From PALSA-693 sp963729695 (GTDB lineage: Bacteria > Actinomycetota > Acidimicrobiia > Acidimicrobiales > Palsa-688), in assembly GCA_963729695.1 (NCBI GenBank), contig CAVSOT010000001.1, positions 1 through 64,000 on the forward strand: a stretch of 64,000 bases of DNA. Reading direction: 5' to 3'. The position numbers and the translations under genes are program-made. Below the pieces are notes generated by a model. That model ran no database searches. It saw nothing but the letters and a program-made list of their open reading frames with translations, and was not told the origin of the DNA. Below, piece after piece: positions 15,805-25,281 of the stretch (the stretch's first letter is position 1; every line of letters starts with the position of its first letter).

Positions 15805-18708
15805 TCAGGCGCTCAGCCCGCCGGCAACAGCCGCGTAATGGAGGTCTTGGTGAAGCGCTTTGGCGGTGCGCTGCGGTTTTGGTTGGAGATCAAAGATGAC
15901 CTTTTTCACCATCCCGGTGAACGGATATGGCGACTTGGCGGAGTAGGCCGGGTCGACGGGTAGCCCGTTGTCGCGGCCGATGTCCATCCCTGCGTAGGCT
16001 GAGAAGCGTAACAAGACGGTCTTCTCGATACGGCCCTCGCCGATCTGGGCCCGGTTGGCGTAGAGGGTCACGTCGCCTCCGGTGCGGGGCTGGGGAGCGT
16101 CGGCGTCGAATTGCATCCGCACGGTGACGTCACCGGTTGGTATGGGCTCAGTGGAGATCTGATGATATTGCTCGACGCCCATCATCGAGTAGCTATGGTG
16201 CAACAGGCCGTCGCCATCGACCCACAGCGAGAAGCCGCCCATGGCGTCGGCCTCGGCCACGACCACGCCTTCGGCCCCCCCGGCTGGGAGGTAGAGCTCA
16301 GCCTCGATGGCGTAGGAATGCCCGTAGATGCGGGGGATCATCCCTGAGGCGATGTTCTCGACGTCTCCGTAGAAGGTCATGGTGGTGACGGTAGGCAAGG
16401 GCGGCAGAATCCCGAAGAACACAGAGAATCCGGCCATCAACGGCAAAACCTTGTTGGCTTCAGCCTCCTGCCAGAACAACGCTTTGAGCTCGGCGAGCTT
16501 CTCGGGATGGTCGGCTGCAAGGTCTTTGGCCTGTGAGTAGTCGTCGGGCAGGTAGTACAACTCCCAGTGGTCGTCTTCGGGGTCGTAGACACCCGGCGCG
16601 AATCTGGCGATGGTCGCGGGAGTGGCGTCCCACGGGACCCGGTCCAGCTTGGCTCCTGCCCACCAGCCGTCTTTGTAGATGGCCCGGTTGCCGTAGATCT
16701 CAAAGTACTGCTGGGTGTGGCGTTCGGGGGCCTGAGCGTCGTCGAAGGTGTAGGCGAAGCTGGTGCCGTCCATCGGTACCTGCTCGGTTCCGTCCACCAC
16801 CTCGGGCTGTGGGATACCGGCAGCCTCGAGGATGGTCGGTCCGATGTCGATGCAGTGGGTGAACTGGCCGCGCATCGCGCCGGCGTCGGTGATCCGTTCC
16901 GGCCAGGAGATGACCATCCCGTTTCGAGTCCCGCCCAAGTGCGACGCCACCTGCTTGCCCCACTGGAACGGGGCGTTGCCCGCCCATGCCCACGCCGCCG
17001 CGTAGTGGGGGGCGGTGGCGTCGGTGCCCCATGCATCGAGCCCTCCGTATCGGTCGATAAGCGATAGCTGCTGCTCGGCCGACAGCGGTATCCCGTTTTG
17101 CATGGTCAACTCGTTGAACGACCCGGTCACGGTGCCTTCCATACTCGCTCCGTTATCGCCGAAAATGTAGATGACCAGGGTGTTGGCGGACTCCCCCATC
17201 TCCTCGACGGCTTCGAGCAGGCGACCGACGTTCCAGTCGGCGTTTTCCTGATAGCCCGCGTACACCTCCATTTGGCGCGCATACAGCCCCTTCTCGCTAT
17301 CCGAGAGCGAATCCCAAGCCGGCAACGCGCCGGGTCGGGGCGTCAGCACAGCCTCTGCGGGGATAACGCCGGCGCGTTGCTGGCGCTCGAAGGTCTCCTG
17401 GCGAAGTTGGTCCCAGCCCTGGTCGAACTTACCCCGGTACTTGTCGCTCCACTCCCTGGGCACCTGGTGGGGCGCGTGGGCGCAGCCCGTCGAGTAGTAC
17501 AGGAACCACGGCTTGGTCGGGTCCTGGGCTCGCACCTGGTGCAGCCACTGGACGGCCTTGTCCGTTATGTCGTCCGGCAGATAATAGCTTCGACCGTCCC
17601 TACCTTTGGGCACCCCGACGGTTGTCTGGTCCTGGGTGATCAACGGATCATATTGTCCGGCCTCGCCGCCCAACAGCCCCCAAAAATGATCGAAACCCCA
17701 CGAGTTCGGCCATCGGTCGAACGGACCTGCCGCCCCCTGTACGTGATCAGGCGTCAAATGCCACTTTCCGAAACCGCCAGTGCTGTAACCATTGCCCTGG
17801 AGAGCCCGCACAAACGGGGCGCAGTCCTTCGGCACCGCCGCCGTGTAGCCGGGGAAAGGTCCAGGCAACTCGCCGATAGAGCCGAAGCCAACCCGGTGAT
17901 GGTTGCGGCCGGTGAGCATGGCTGCCCGGGTGGGCGAGCACAGCGCCGTCACATGAAACCGGTCGAACGTCAACCCCTGCTGGGCGACCCGGGTCATGGT
18001 TGGTGTTGCCACCGGACCGCCGAAAGTTGATGGATTGCCGAAGCCGGCATCATCGAGTAACACCAACACCACGTTCGGCGCCCCCTCCGGAGGCCTGCGA
18101 CTCATGTTGATAGACCAGTCCGGCGCCGACTTGTCTATGGTGCGACCGATCGCCCCCCCGAAGTTCGGGTCCGGGATCGGCAGCCTGCTGCGATCCGGAT
18201 TGAATTTACCCATGGCCTCGGCGAGCGAGCCCTCCAGCTGGCGTAGCCCTATCTTGTCGGCCTGCACCACCGACCGCATGGATGCCCCTGGCATGGCTTG
18301 TTCGATGGCCAGGCGATGTTCGTCGTCGAAGACAGCAATAATCCCCGCCGATCCCGCCGGGAGAGCCTGGCCCAACTTGTCGTGCAATCCACTCTTGATC
18401 TTGTGCTCGGCGAACCTCCCCACGATGGCTCCGCCCAGTGCGCCGACAGCCACGGACGCCAGCAGCTCCGGCGCGAACAGCCCGACCACGACCCCCACGC
18501 CGGCGCCCCATCCCAGTCCTTTGCGGCCCAGATGGTCACCCGTGGACACCACCGTAACCTCGCCGTCCTGATCGTGGGCAACCAGAATCACGGCCTGGAC
18601 CTTCACCTGCTTGGCTTTGACCAGATCCACCACCGCATCGAAGTCCCGGCGGGCCAAAACCAGATCCCCATATCCCCCGACCAGCAGATCGGTGAACTCC
18701 TCACTCAC
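15805..18708 (-). CDS. DUF1269 domain fused to an arylsulfatase
   Basis: 967 residues. Residues 1-165 are DUF1269: a DLVKAKQVKVQAVILVAHD strand region, a Gly-rich hydrophobic hairpin (about 64-98, two possible membrane helices), and a segment ending AMGKFNPDRSRLP. From about 208 it is a type I sulfatase: LVLLDDAGFGN gives the metal-binding Asp pair (219-220), CSPTRAAMLTGR (Cys 257) is the formylglycine signature, and GYSTGGFGKWHL the second signature. It hydrolyses sulfate esters, and Cys must be converted to formylglycine. No maturation enzyme is in this window. No signal peptide is visible. The start is GTG at 18708 with GGGGG upstream. The fusion is unusual and could tether the enzyme to the membrane. 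Confidence 0.88.
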   Translation of the reverse strand: MSEEFTDLLVGGYGDLVLARRDFDAVVDLVKAKQVKVQAVILVAHDQDGEVTVVSTGDHLGRKGLGWGAGVGVVVGLFAPELLASVAVGALGGAIVGRFAEHKIKSGLHDKLGQALPAGSAGIIAVFDDEHRLAIEQAMPGASMRSVVQADKIGLRQLEGSLAEAMGKFNPDRSRLPIPDPNFGGAIGRTIDKSAPDWSINMSRRPPEGAPNVVLVLLDDAGFGNPSTFGGPVATPTMTRVAQQGLTFDRFHVTALCSPTRAAMLTGRNHHRVGFGSIGELPGPFPGYTAAVPKDCAPFVRALQGNGYSTGGFGKWHLTPDHVQGAAGPFDRWPNSWGFDHFWGLLGGEAGQYDPLITQDQTTVGVPKGRDGRSYYLPDDITDKAVQWLHQVRAQDPTKPWFLYYSTGCAHAPHQVPREWSDKYRGKFDQGWDQLRQETFERQQRAGVIPAEAVLTPRPGALPAWDSLSDSEKGLYARQMEVYAGYQENADWNVGRLLEAVEEMGESANTLVIYIFGDNGASMEGTVTGSFNELTMQNGIPLSAEQQLSLIDRYGGLDAWGTDATAPHYAAAWAWAGNAPFQWGKQVASHLGGTRNGMVISWPERITDAGAMRGQFTHCIDIGPTILEAAGIPQPEVVDGTEQVPMDGTSFAYTFDDAQAPERHTQQYFEIYGNRAIYKDGWWAGAKLDRVPWDATPATIARFAPGVYDPEDDHWELYYLPDDYSQAKDLAADHPEKLAELKALFWQEAEANKVLPLMAGFSVFFGILPPLPTVTTMTFYGDVENIASGMIPRIYGHSYAIEAELYLPAGGAEGVVVAEADAMGGFSLWVDGDGLLHHSYSMMGVEQYHQISTEPIPTGDVTVRMQFDADAPQPRTGGDVTLYANRAQIGEGRIEKTVLLRFSAYAGMDIGRDNGLPVDPAYSAKSPYPFTGMVKKVIFDLQPKPQRTAKALHQDLHYAAVAGGLSA

Positions 18709-19124
18709 CAGATGCCCCCTTTCCCGGGTAACAACTTGGGCTGACAGCGACGTCCTGGCATGCAGCCAAGACCACGCCTACTACGTTCTCGGTCATGCCG
18801 GAGTCCTCCTGGGTGCGAAAGGCGGTAGACGAGGCGGTGACTTTCCCCACGCACGCTAGGCGCCGATGCACGGAGGGCGCCTCGCCCGATTCGGGTGGAC
18901 GTCCGCTTGCCGCTGGGGGAGTGATGACGCCAACCACGTTGGCGACACCTCCTCGCTCGATTTCCCCCGCCGGGCAAGCCACATTGCTTACGGCACACTG
19001 AGAGTCTCGGCCATCGTCGCCGCCCTCACGGCCGTCCCCTGCCTTTTGCCGTTGACCAGCCTTCGGTCAGAACCTCGGTTCTGCTGCTGGTCCTTGTCGT
19101 CACTGCGCCTCTTATCGACCACCC
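18709..19124. other. intergenic stretch without a supported gene
   Basis: Only short frames without family motifs. It lies upstream of the sulfatase gene and downstream of the minus-strand membrane protein, so it should hold the sulfatase promoter. I see no clear promoter or hairpin. Confidence 0.3.
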
Positions 19125-20021
19125 TCAGGCGTCCAGCTTGTGGCCAGCCACCAGCTTGGCGCTCATCTTGATGGCCTTGACCGCCCCGGTGGCACCGGCT
19201 TGTAGGGTGAAACCGAGTGTGACTACGAAGATCCCCGGGATGAAAAGGACGGGCGATCCGAGCATGAGTATGCCGATCCGCCCGAGCGCGTAGGGCGGAG
19301 AACAGACCACGGCGCCGATGGCGCCACCCACCACGGTGGCTCTGAGTTTGTCAGCCTTGGAGTACGTGGTTTTCATCCCGATCAAGCGGGACGGCACCGA
19401 CACGTAGGCCACCATCATGACAGCGAGCACTGCGCTCATCGAAAGGGTGAACCAATGGTGTCCCCACCGGTCGACGTAGAGGGCGGCGGTCCCCAGCAGC
19501 AGTCCGATCACCACTCCACAGCCCAACACGACCGCCGCGTTCGAGCGCGCCTGACTGAAGCCGGGTCCGATCTCGGGCCGGCCTGGCCTGGCGATGGCGA
19601 ACGCGAACGCGGCGTTTAAGAAAAAACTCGCAGCCGTGATGGCTGCCACCACCACGATGGCCGTCAGGAGCCCCCAGCCGTACAAGGGATAGAAGGACTT
19701 ACCGTGGAAGACGTGCGCCTTGAAATCGAACATGGCAGCCCAGATCCACATGGCCGGAAGGACCTGAACCAGGGTCAGCCGCCAATTGGTGAAGATCAGC
19801 TTCACGCCTGCAAACAGCATGACGAAGCCCCCGACTACGACTCCCAGAGGTGCGAAGATGCGCCGGCGACTGCTGAGCTGAACAACGGCAGCCTCGACAG
19901 TGGCCTCATCGCCCTCTCCTATGGCTCGCACCAGCCGACGGATCTGGTTAGACAGAGTGGCCAGACGCGAGTTCGAAGTACGCCCGGGATCGGGCTGGGG
20001 GGCCGCCTCGGCGCTCGACAT
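19125..20021 (-). CDS. polytopic membrane protein of unknown function
   Basis: 298 residues with a soluble, charged N-terminus of about 55 residues and then at least six hydrophobic helices (for example PLGVVVGGFVMLFAGVKLIF, LLTAIVVVAAITAASFFLNA, and a last one near ILMLGSPVLFIPGIFVVTLG). The C-terminal GATGAVKAIKMSAKLVAGHK is amphipathic. I do not recognise a transporter family signature. Proteins of this shape are found in actinobacteria and annotated as hypothetical. The ATG is at 20021. It is a single gene, divergent from the DUF6325 gene with a 421-base gap. Confidence 0.65.
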   Translation of the reverse strand: MSSAEAAPQPDPGRTSNSRLATLSNQIRRLVRAIGEGDEATVEAAVVQLSSRRRIFAPLGVVVGGFVMLFAGVKLIFTNWRLTLVQVLPAMWIWAAMFDFKAHVFHGKSFYPLYGWGLLTAIVVVAAITAASFFLNAAFAFAIARPGRPEIGPGFSQARSNAAVVLGCGVVIGLLLGTAALYVDRWGHHWFTLSMSAVLAVMMVAYVSVPSRLIGMKTTYSKADKLRATVVGGAIGAVVCSPPYALGRIGILMLGSPVLFIPGIFVVTLGFTLQAGATGAVKAIKMSAKLVAGHKLDA

Positions 20022-20442
20022 CAGTGTTCCATCTCTCTACCGTCGCGCCGGACCTCTCCCTCTGGCAGTTCCCCAATGCGCCTATCGTGCCTCTCCCACC
20101 GGTCGAGTCCATCTGACCGCCGGGTACCGCAAACCTAGGGAGCAGCTGACTGTGACGTCGCCACCCGAATCAGATGGTTTGCGCTGTCTGTATTTTCGCT
20201 GAGTGCCCCGGTTCCCCGAAAAGCGGCTGGTGATCCTTCACCGGGAGGCCAGCCTGCGGATGCCAAGTCGGCTGAGATTGCAGGAGATGACAATCAGTCT
20301 GATTGTGACCATTCCCGATGAGCGCGGCAATTGGGCCACCGGGCTCATGGTCTCACCAGCACATATCACCCCCATTGACCGAGGCGCGGCGATCTCCGAC
20401 CGCGCAATCTGGGGATGTTGATCTAATACGGGAGTGGACGGC
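20022..20442. other. divergent intergenic region
   Basis: This is the gap between the minus-strand membrane protein and the plus-strand DUF6325 gene. No convincing gene. It should hold promoters in both directions, but none is clear. GGGAG just before 20443 is the ribosome-binding site of the DUF6325 gene. Confidence 0.3.
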
Positions 20443-20907
20443 ATGGCTGATATAGATATAGACGAGCTAGGGCCCGTGGACTACCTGGTGGTCGAGTTCT
20501 CACCTGGAGCCTCGACTTTCACTGGCGAGATGGCGGCCGAGATCGGCCGGCTAGTGGATGCCAAGCTGGTGCGAGTGTTGGACCTGATGGTCCTCCAGAA
20601 GGATGCGGAGGGCAAGATTGATGCGTTCGAGATCACCGACCTGGACCCGGACGATCATCTGCGAGTGGCCGAGACTCAGCTAGCCGAACTGCTCGCCGCC
20701 GACGACGTTGGGCACCTGGCTGCGGCTATGGAGCCCGGTACCACTGCCGGCGTGCTGGTGTGGGAGAACACCTGGGCCGCCCCGTTTGCGTCCGCGGCCC
20801 GCCGGTCCGGCGGGCAGCTCATCGCCAGCGGGCGCATTCCCATTCAAGCCATCCTGGCCTCGCTGGAGGCCGACGAAGCGACCGAACAAGCGACGAAGGG
20901 AACTTGA
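20443..20907 (+). CDS. DUF6325 family protein
   Basis: About 154 residues with the family pattern: LGPVDYLVVEFSPG at the N-terminus, then LVDAKLVRVLDLMVLQKDAEG, acidic ELLAADDVGHLAAAMEPGT, and VLVWENTWAAPFASAARRSG. The layout resembles DUF1269-like stress proteins with a ferredoxin-like fold. No function is established. The ATG at 20443 is favoured over an in-frame GTG nine bases earlier because GGGAG sits at the proper distance. The small gene that follows starts one base after the stop, an arrangement commonly seen for DUF6325 genes. Confidence 0.8.
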   Translation: MADIDIDELGPVDYLVVEFSPGASTFTGEMAAEIGRLVDAKLVRVLDLMVLQKDAEGKIDAFEITDLDPDDHLRVAETQLAELLAADDVGHLAAAMEPGTTAGVLVWENTWAAPFASAARRSGGQLIASGRIPIQAILASLEADEATEQATKGT

Positions 20908-20908
20908 C

Positions 20909-21079
20909 ATGCCACTTGGACCAGCCCGCGTGGGCCGCCCCGGCGTCATCGGGGCGCCTGTTGCCCGCACCGCGGCCGTCGTCGGCACGGCGGCAGTGGT
21001 ATCCCACGGCGTCGACAGACGCCAAGATCGCCGCGAAGACCGACACGATCGCCGCGAAGGCCGACGCGATCGCCGCTGA
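20909..21079 (+). CDS. small partner of the DUF6325 protein
   Basis: A 56-residue peptide that begins MPLGPARVGRPGVIG, followed by a hydrophobic Ala/Val stretch (VARTAAVVGTAAVVSHGV) and a tail of Arg/Asp repeats. Short proteins with this RVGRPG start and hydrophobic centre usually follow DUF6325 and often end in a SHOCT domain. Here no SHOCT is seen. The DNA after the hydrophobic part is an imperfect 18-base repeat that in another frame reads AAKTDTIAAKADAIAADA, so the tail may be frameshifted. The start is one base past the DUF6325 stop, which implies coupling. Confidence 0.5.
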   Translation: MPLGPARVGRPGVIGAPVARTAAVVGTAAVVSHGVDRRQDRREDRHDRREGRRDRR

Positions 21080-21210
21080 CGCCTAGCAAAGGCGATCGAC
21101 TTCTATCAGCGGACCGATTCGGCTGCTGAGCACAGCGGCTACCAACCCGACGTAGCAAGGAGGCTCAATGTGGACGGGCGGCGACAGGAAGCGGGCGAAG
21201 GTAGTCAAGC

Positions 21211-22575
21211 ATGACCGTACCCACTGATGTCGCCGCCTTACTGCGGACCCGTGGCTACCTGGTGCTCCTGGTGGTGGCTGGTATTCTCGGGGCGCCGGTC
21301 GCGGCCGTCGCCTATTGGTTTCTCTACCTGGTCGATGACCTGCAGAAATGGCTTTACCAGCCGGATTATCTCCTGAAGTGGCTGGGCTTTCACGGGGAAC
21401 CGACGTGGTGGCCCATTCCCCTGCTCGGCGTCGCGGGCGTCTTAGTGGCACTAACAATCCGCTATCTGCCGGGACGCGGCGGGCATTCGCCCGCTGACGG
21501 ATTTCAGGCGGGCGGAATCCCGCTGACGCGGGAACTGCCCGGCATAGCCTTGGCCGCCCTGGCTACCTTGGCCTTCGGCGCGGTACTCGGACCGGAGGCA
21601 CCCCTAGTTGCGATCGGTGCCGGGCTAGCCGCTCTGGTCGTGCGCCGGGCCAAGAGGGAGGTCCCTCAACAGACAGTAATGGTCGTGGCCGTGGCGGGCA
21701 GCTTCGCGGCTATCAGTACTCTGCTCGGCTCCCCTCTCGCCGGCGCCTTCCTGCTGATGGAAGCGTCAGGGCTGGGTGGTGCGACGCTCGGCCTGGTACT
21801 GGTGCCAGGCCTGCTGGCGGCCGGCGTCGGCTCACTGATCTTCGTCGGGTTCGACAGCTGGACGGGCCACGGAACGTTCTCCCTGGCCGTCCCCAATCTC
21901 CCCCCCTTCACCAGCCCCGACGGAGCCGAGTTCGGTTGGGCTATCGCCATCGGGGTGGCTGCAGCCTTCCTCGCCTACGCGCTCCGCTGGCTGGCGCGGT
22001 ACCTGCGGCCCCTGGTCGAACAGCGGATCCTGGTACTCACGGCGATTGTGGGGCTGGCGATCGGCGCCCTGGCGGCCCTCTTCGCCGATGTCACTGGAAT
22101 GTCGTCCTCCCTGGTTCTCTTCTCGGGCCAATCGTCGCTGCCATCACTATTGGAAAACAGCGCCGCCTTTTCTGTGGGAACGCTGATCCTGCTGATCGTC
22201 TGCAAAGGACTGGCCTACGGTGCTTCGCTCAGCAGCTTTCGGGGCGGCCCCGTCTTCCCCGGCATGTTCATCGGCGCAGCTGGCGGCGTCGCCCTATCGC
22301 ACCTGCCCGGACTGCCAATGGTGGCCGGTGCGGGAATGGGCATCGCCGCCATGACCTGCGCCATGCTCAACCTCCCGCTCACCTCAGTCTTATTAACCTC
22401 TCTCTTCCTGGCCTCCGATGGACTGGCCCTCATGCCGCTGGTGATCATGGCCGTCGTCGTCACCTACGTCGTCCGGGCCCGCCTCCCGTCCCTGGCTGGC
22501 CCAGACGCAGTGACGAGTCCCGCAGCCCCAACCAGCCCACCTCCCGTCGACCAGGAGCCGGTGCGCGCGACATGA
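21211..22575 (+). CDS. ClC-family chloride channel/transporter
   Basis: A 454-residue membrane protein with about ten to twelve hydrophobic helices. The selectivity-filter motifs are recognisable but degenerate: AGGIP (100-104) for GSGIP, LGPEAP (Glu 129 in the place of the gating Glu) for GREGP, and FRGGPVFPGMFIGAAGG for the GxFxP loop. ClC proteins move chloride as channels or as H+/Cl- exchangers. The retained Glu is consistent with exchange. No CBS domains follow. It is downstream of DUF6325 and just upstream of a BrkB-type gene, in a region rich in ion-transport genes. Confidence 0.88.
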   Translation: MTVPTDVAALLRTRGYLVLLVVAGILGAPVAAVAYWFLYLVDDLQKWLYQPDYLLKWLGFHGEPTWWPIPLLGVAGVLVALTIRYLPGRGGHSPADGFQAGGIPLTRELPGIALAALATLAFGAVLGPEAPLVAIGAGLAALVVRRAKREVPQQTVMVVAVAGSFAAISTLLGSPLAGAFLLMEASGLGGATLGLVLVPGLLAAGVGSLIFVGFDSWTGHGTFSLAVPNLPPFTSPDGAEFGWAIAIGVAAAFLAYALRWLARYLRPLVEQRILVLTAIVGLAIGALAALFADVTGMSSSLVLFSGQSSLPSLLENSAAFSVGTLILLIVCKGLAYGASLSSFRGGPVFPGMFIGAAGGVALSHLPGLPMVAGAGMGIAAMTCAMLNLPLTSVLLTSLFLASDGLALMPLVIMAVVVTYVVRARLPSLAGPDAVTSPAAPTSPPPVDQEPVRAT

Positions 22576-22669
22576 CACGTCCCAAATTGCCATGTCCGCC
22601 GCCGCCCACTTGCAGTCCCGACGTCGCTGTCGGTGACTGCGTACCGGGTTGCCTCGTAGACCCGCGACT

Positions 22670-23581
22670 ATGATGTCATTCGACCAAGCTGCCGACTCTG
22701 CGCCACCCGACACGAAGGCGACAATGGGAGTCGGTCACCGCTTCCGACGCGGGGCTGACCTGGCCAAGGATAAATATGCTGGGTCATCCGCCGAGAATCT
22801 GTGGAGTCGGTTGGACTCGATGGATTTCATCAATCGAGGGCTGCTGTTCGCGGCGACGTTGCTCTTGTGCTTTTTCCCTTTTCTGATCGTCGCCAACGCC
22901 TTGACGGGAAGGTCCACGGTCGACACGCTGGCGCGGCACCTTGGTCTCAACCAACAAGCTTCAGCCGACGTCGGCCAGCTGTTCACCTCTTCCTCTGCCA
23001 CCTCGAGCGCCGTCACTGGGACTGCTTGGGTGTTCTTCATCCTAGGTGGCATCGCTGCCGCCAGCGCCGTTCAAGAGCTCTACGAGCGGGCCTTCGACCT
23101 CGAGCGGCGAGGACTGAGGGACACGCTCCGCCGCTTCATTTGGCTGGCGGTGATGGTCGGCTGCTCAGTCTTGGCGGGCTGGGCGGGCCCATCGGTGCAC
23201 GACGCGGGGGGACCGGTTCTCCTGGCGGTCCTGGGGTTGCTCGCATTGACCGGCTTCTGGTGGTTCACCGTGTGGTTTCTGCTCGCCGGGCGCATGTCTT
23301 GGCGGGACATCTTCCCAGCCGCCCTCGCCACTGCCCTTTGCTGGCTGGGCATGGAGGTTGTCTTCTCTATCATCTTCTCCAACACCGTCATATCCGACGA
23401 CAAGAAGTACGGCCCGATCGGCGTGGTCTTTGCCCTGATGTCCTGGCTTATCGCCATTGGGGTCGTGATCATCCTGGGGGCCGTCGTCGGAGTGGTGTGG
23501 CGAGAACGGAACCTGTCGCTCTCGGCCGGTCTAAAGAGGCTGCGACGGAAGCGCAAGAACCCGGCGGCGGAGAGATCCTGA
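22670..23581 (+). CDS. YihY/BrkB family membrane protein
   Basis: About 303 residues with six hydrophobic helices typical of the YihY/virulence-factor BrkB family: FINRGLLFAATLLLCFFPFL, TAWVFFILGGIAAASAVQEL, then helices around VLLAVLGLLALTGFWWF and FALMSWLIAIGVVIILGAVV. Members are inner-membrane proteins of uncertain function; some are called putative transporters. Two ATG codons in a row (22670, 22673) are the likely start. A C-terminal basic tail (KRLRRKRKN) is cytoplasmic. It lies 94 bases after the ClC gene on the same strand and is convergent with the DyP peroxidase. Confidence 0.85.
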   Translation: MMSFDQAADSAPPDTKATMGVGHRFRRGADLAKDKYAGSSAENLWSRLDSMDFINRGLLFAATLLLCFFPFLIVANALTGRSTVDTLARHLGLNQQASADVGQLFTSSSATSSAVTGTAWVFFILGGIAAASAVQELYERAFDLERRGLRDTLRRFIWLAVMVGCSVLAGWAGPSVHDAGGPVLLAVLGLLALTGFWWFTVWFLLAGRMSWRDIFPAALATALCWLGMEVVFSIIFSNTVISDDKKYGPIGVVFALMSWLIAIGVVIILGAVVGVVWRERNLSLSAGLKRLRRKRKNPAAERS

Positions 23582-23661
23582 GGGGCCTACGTTGCCCTCC
23601 GAATCCGGTGTCCGTCCTGGCCCAGGGACCGCCGGGGCCAACGCGGGGCCCGCGACAGGAT

Positions 23662-25206
23662 CTACCGGGCTTCTCCCAAGTTGGCGATAAATCTGATGGC
23701 CGTGATGCTTGGCAGAAACAGGTACGCAGCCGCTTTGGTCGTGACGAAGCTCGAGAGACCCGTAACTTCCATCGGAGGGCCTCCATCGGCCTGCGGGATG
23801 ACAAAAATGCTCTCGGCTGGGTCCTGGGTTCCACTGAAGGGATCCTTCGACTTCGGGTGAAGCCTCACGGCCCCGGCGAATTCGCTGTCATTGACCCACT
23901 GTCGCAGCACGAACTCATATTGGTTTTCGATGTTCGAATTGATGAAGTGAAAGAGCATCCCCCGTTCGATGCCATCGTAGGGCTTCGCTCGGTCATACGT
24001 CGGGCCATACGGCAGACCGCGACGAATCAGCCGGTGGGAATTGTCACTACCACCAGGGAGCCCCTGGCCCGCGACCGGCTGACCTCGCGGATTGACCCGG
24101 CGAATGTGGGCGCCGACGGGACAGTGGATCCCCTTCGGATCTCCTGTACCGTCGGCCTCCACATACTCGAAATTGTTCAGTTCTTCGGAGGATATCCGTC
24201 CAGCCGGGTTGTCCGTGTCGGGGGACAAGGCGAGAGGGACGCCGTTGCGCCATCGTCCGCACAGCTTTGCGGCGAGCAGTTCGGGGTCGATCTTCCGGCT
24301 GTTCGATTGCAGGAAGTCTTCGAAGCCCACGACATCGGTCTCGACCATCTTGAAGACAGCAAAGCTGCCGTTCAGGCCAAGCTCGCGTGGCTCCGGGACC
24401 TCGTAGTTCTCCGCGTCATCCCGCAAAACGAAGAGCCATGGCTCACAGGGCCGCTGGCGATCTGGGCGATACTGTTCCGGGCCGCCCCGAATGGTGGGCG
24501 TCGTGATTCCGTCGGTATATCCGAAGTGAACTTTGGCGCTAGGTACGGCCTGCCCATTTTCCATCTCCATCAGCGCCATCCCGTCCTGACGCCAGATCTC
24601 TCGAAAGGCGTCTCCCTCGGCAAGCCATGAAGACAACCTGTCGCTGTAAGCCTTCATCGCTTCCGGGCAGATGGCGTGCAGCGTCACCAAGACATGATCG
24701 TCCCCTTTTCCAAAACCGCCGACCCAGTTCTGGGGGGAACTTGCTCCCGTGTCCCCGACCGTCTCAGCTCGTGGCGCGGCTCCTTCGACAAATGCCTCAA
24801 AAGACTCGAAACACAGCCTTGGCACCCGTGCTGCTATCTCCAGCGCCACTAGACCCGGCCAGGTGATACCCACGTTCAGGCAGTAGTCCGGCTTGCGGCG
24901 CGGGGCAGCCGTCAGGTCGTCTGCCGGTCCGGGCCCGAACCCCACCTGCCAATCCCCCGCAGTCGTAATCTGCGGGAGGTCCGATTCGCCGCCGTCTATG
25001 AGCCGTCCTAGTTGATGGCGCGCTATCGTGGGAGTCTCTACTGTCAACAAGAAATGTCGCACCATAGGCATCCTGTAACCGCGGAGAACAAACCCCTGAA
25101 TGTCCTGGAGGTGAAGGGCCAACTCTCCCGCGCCGGCCGGATCGTCATCCGTCCTTTCATGCCGCCGTCGAGCAGCCATTCGGCGCAGGAACCCGGGGCC
25201 CTTCAT
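23662..25206 (-). CDS. Dyp-type peroxidase
   Basis: A 514-residue heme peroxidase of the DyP superfamily, the longer C/D-like class judging by length. GYTDG (229-233) is the GxxDG motif with the distal Asp 232. CPVGAHIRRVNPR contains the proximal heme-ligand His 367. HRLIRRGLPYG supplies the distal Arg. DyPs oxidise dyes, phenols and lignin-like compounds with peroxide. No Tat or Sec signal is evident, so it is probably cytosolic or encapsulated. The gene lies 75 bases after a frameshifted gene on the same strand, likely one operon. Confidence 0.9.
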   Translation of the reverse strand: MKGPGFLRRMAARRRHERTDDDPAGAGELALHLQDIQGFVLRGYRMPMVRHFLLTVETPTIARHQLGRLIDGGESDLPQITTAGDWQVGFGPGPADDLTAAPRRKPDYCLNVGITWPGLVALEIAARVPRLCFESFEAFVEGAAPRAETVGDTGASSPQNWVGGFGKGDDHVLVTLHAICPEAMKAYSDRLSSWLAEGDAFREIWRQDGMALMEMENGQAVPSAKVHFGYTDGITTPTIRGGPEQYRPDRQRPCEPWLFVLRDDAENYEVPEPRELGLNGSFAVFKMVETDVVGFEDFLQSNSRKIDPELLAAKLCGRWRNGVPLALSPDTDNPAGRISSEELNNFEYVEADGTGDPKGIHCPVGAHIRRVNPRGQPVAGQGLPGGSDNSHRLIRRGLPYGPTYDRAKPYDGIERGMLFHFINSNIENQYEFVLRQWVNDSEFAGAVRLHPKSKDPFSGTQDPAESIFVIPQADGGPPMEVTGLSSFVTTKAAAYLFLPSITAIRFIANLGEAR

Positions 25207-25281
25207 AATCGGCCCTTCTTGAGAGCTCGACTCCGCCGGGGGCGGCCGGGATCATGGTTCGTCGCCATGGGAGACCCGGTG

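Noticed and set aside
22801..24630. A 609-codon plus-strand frame across BrkB and DyP
   Set aside because: It is out of frame with BrkB and antisense to DyP, both well supported; the length comes from high GC.
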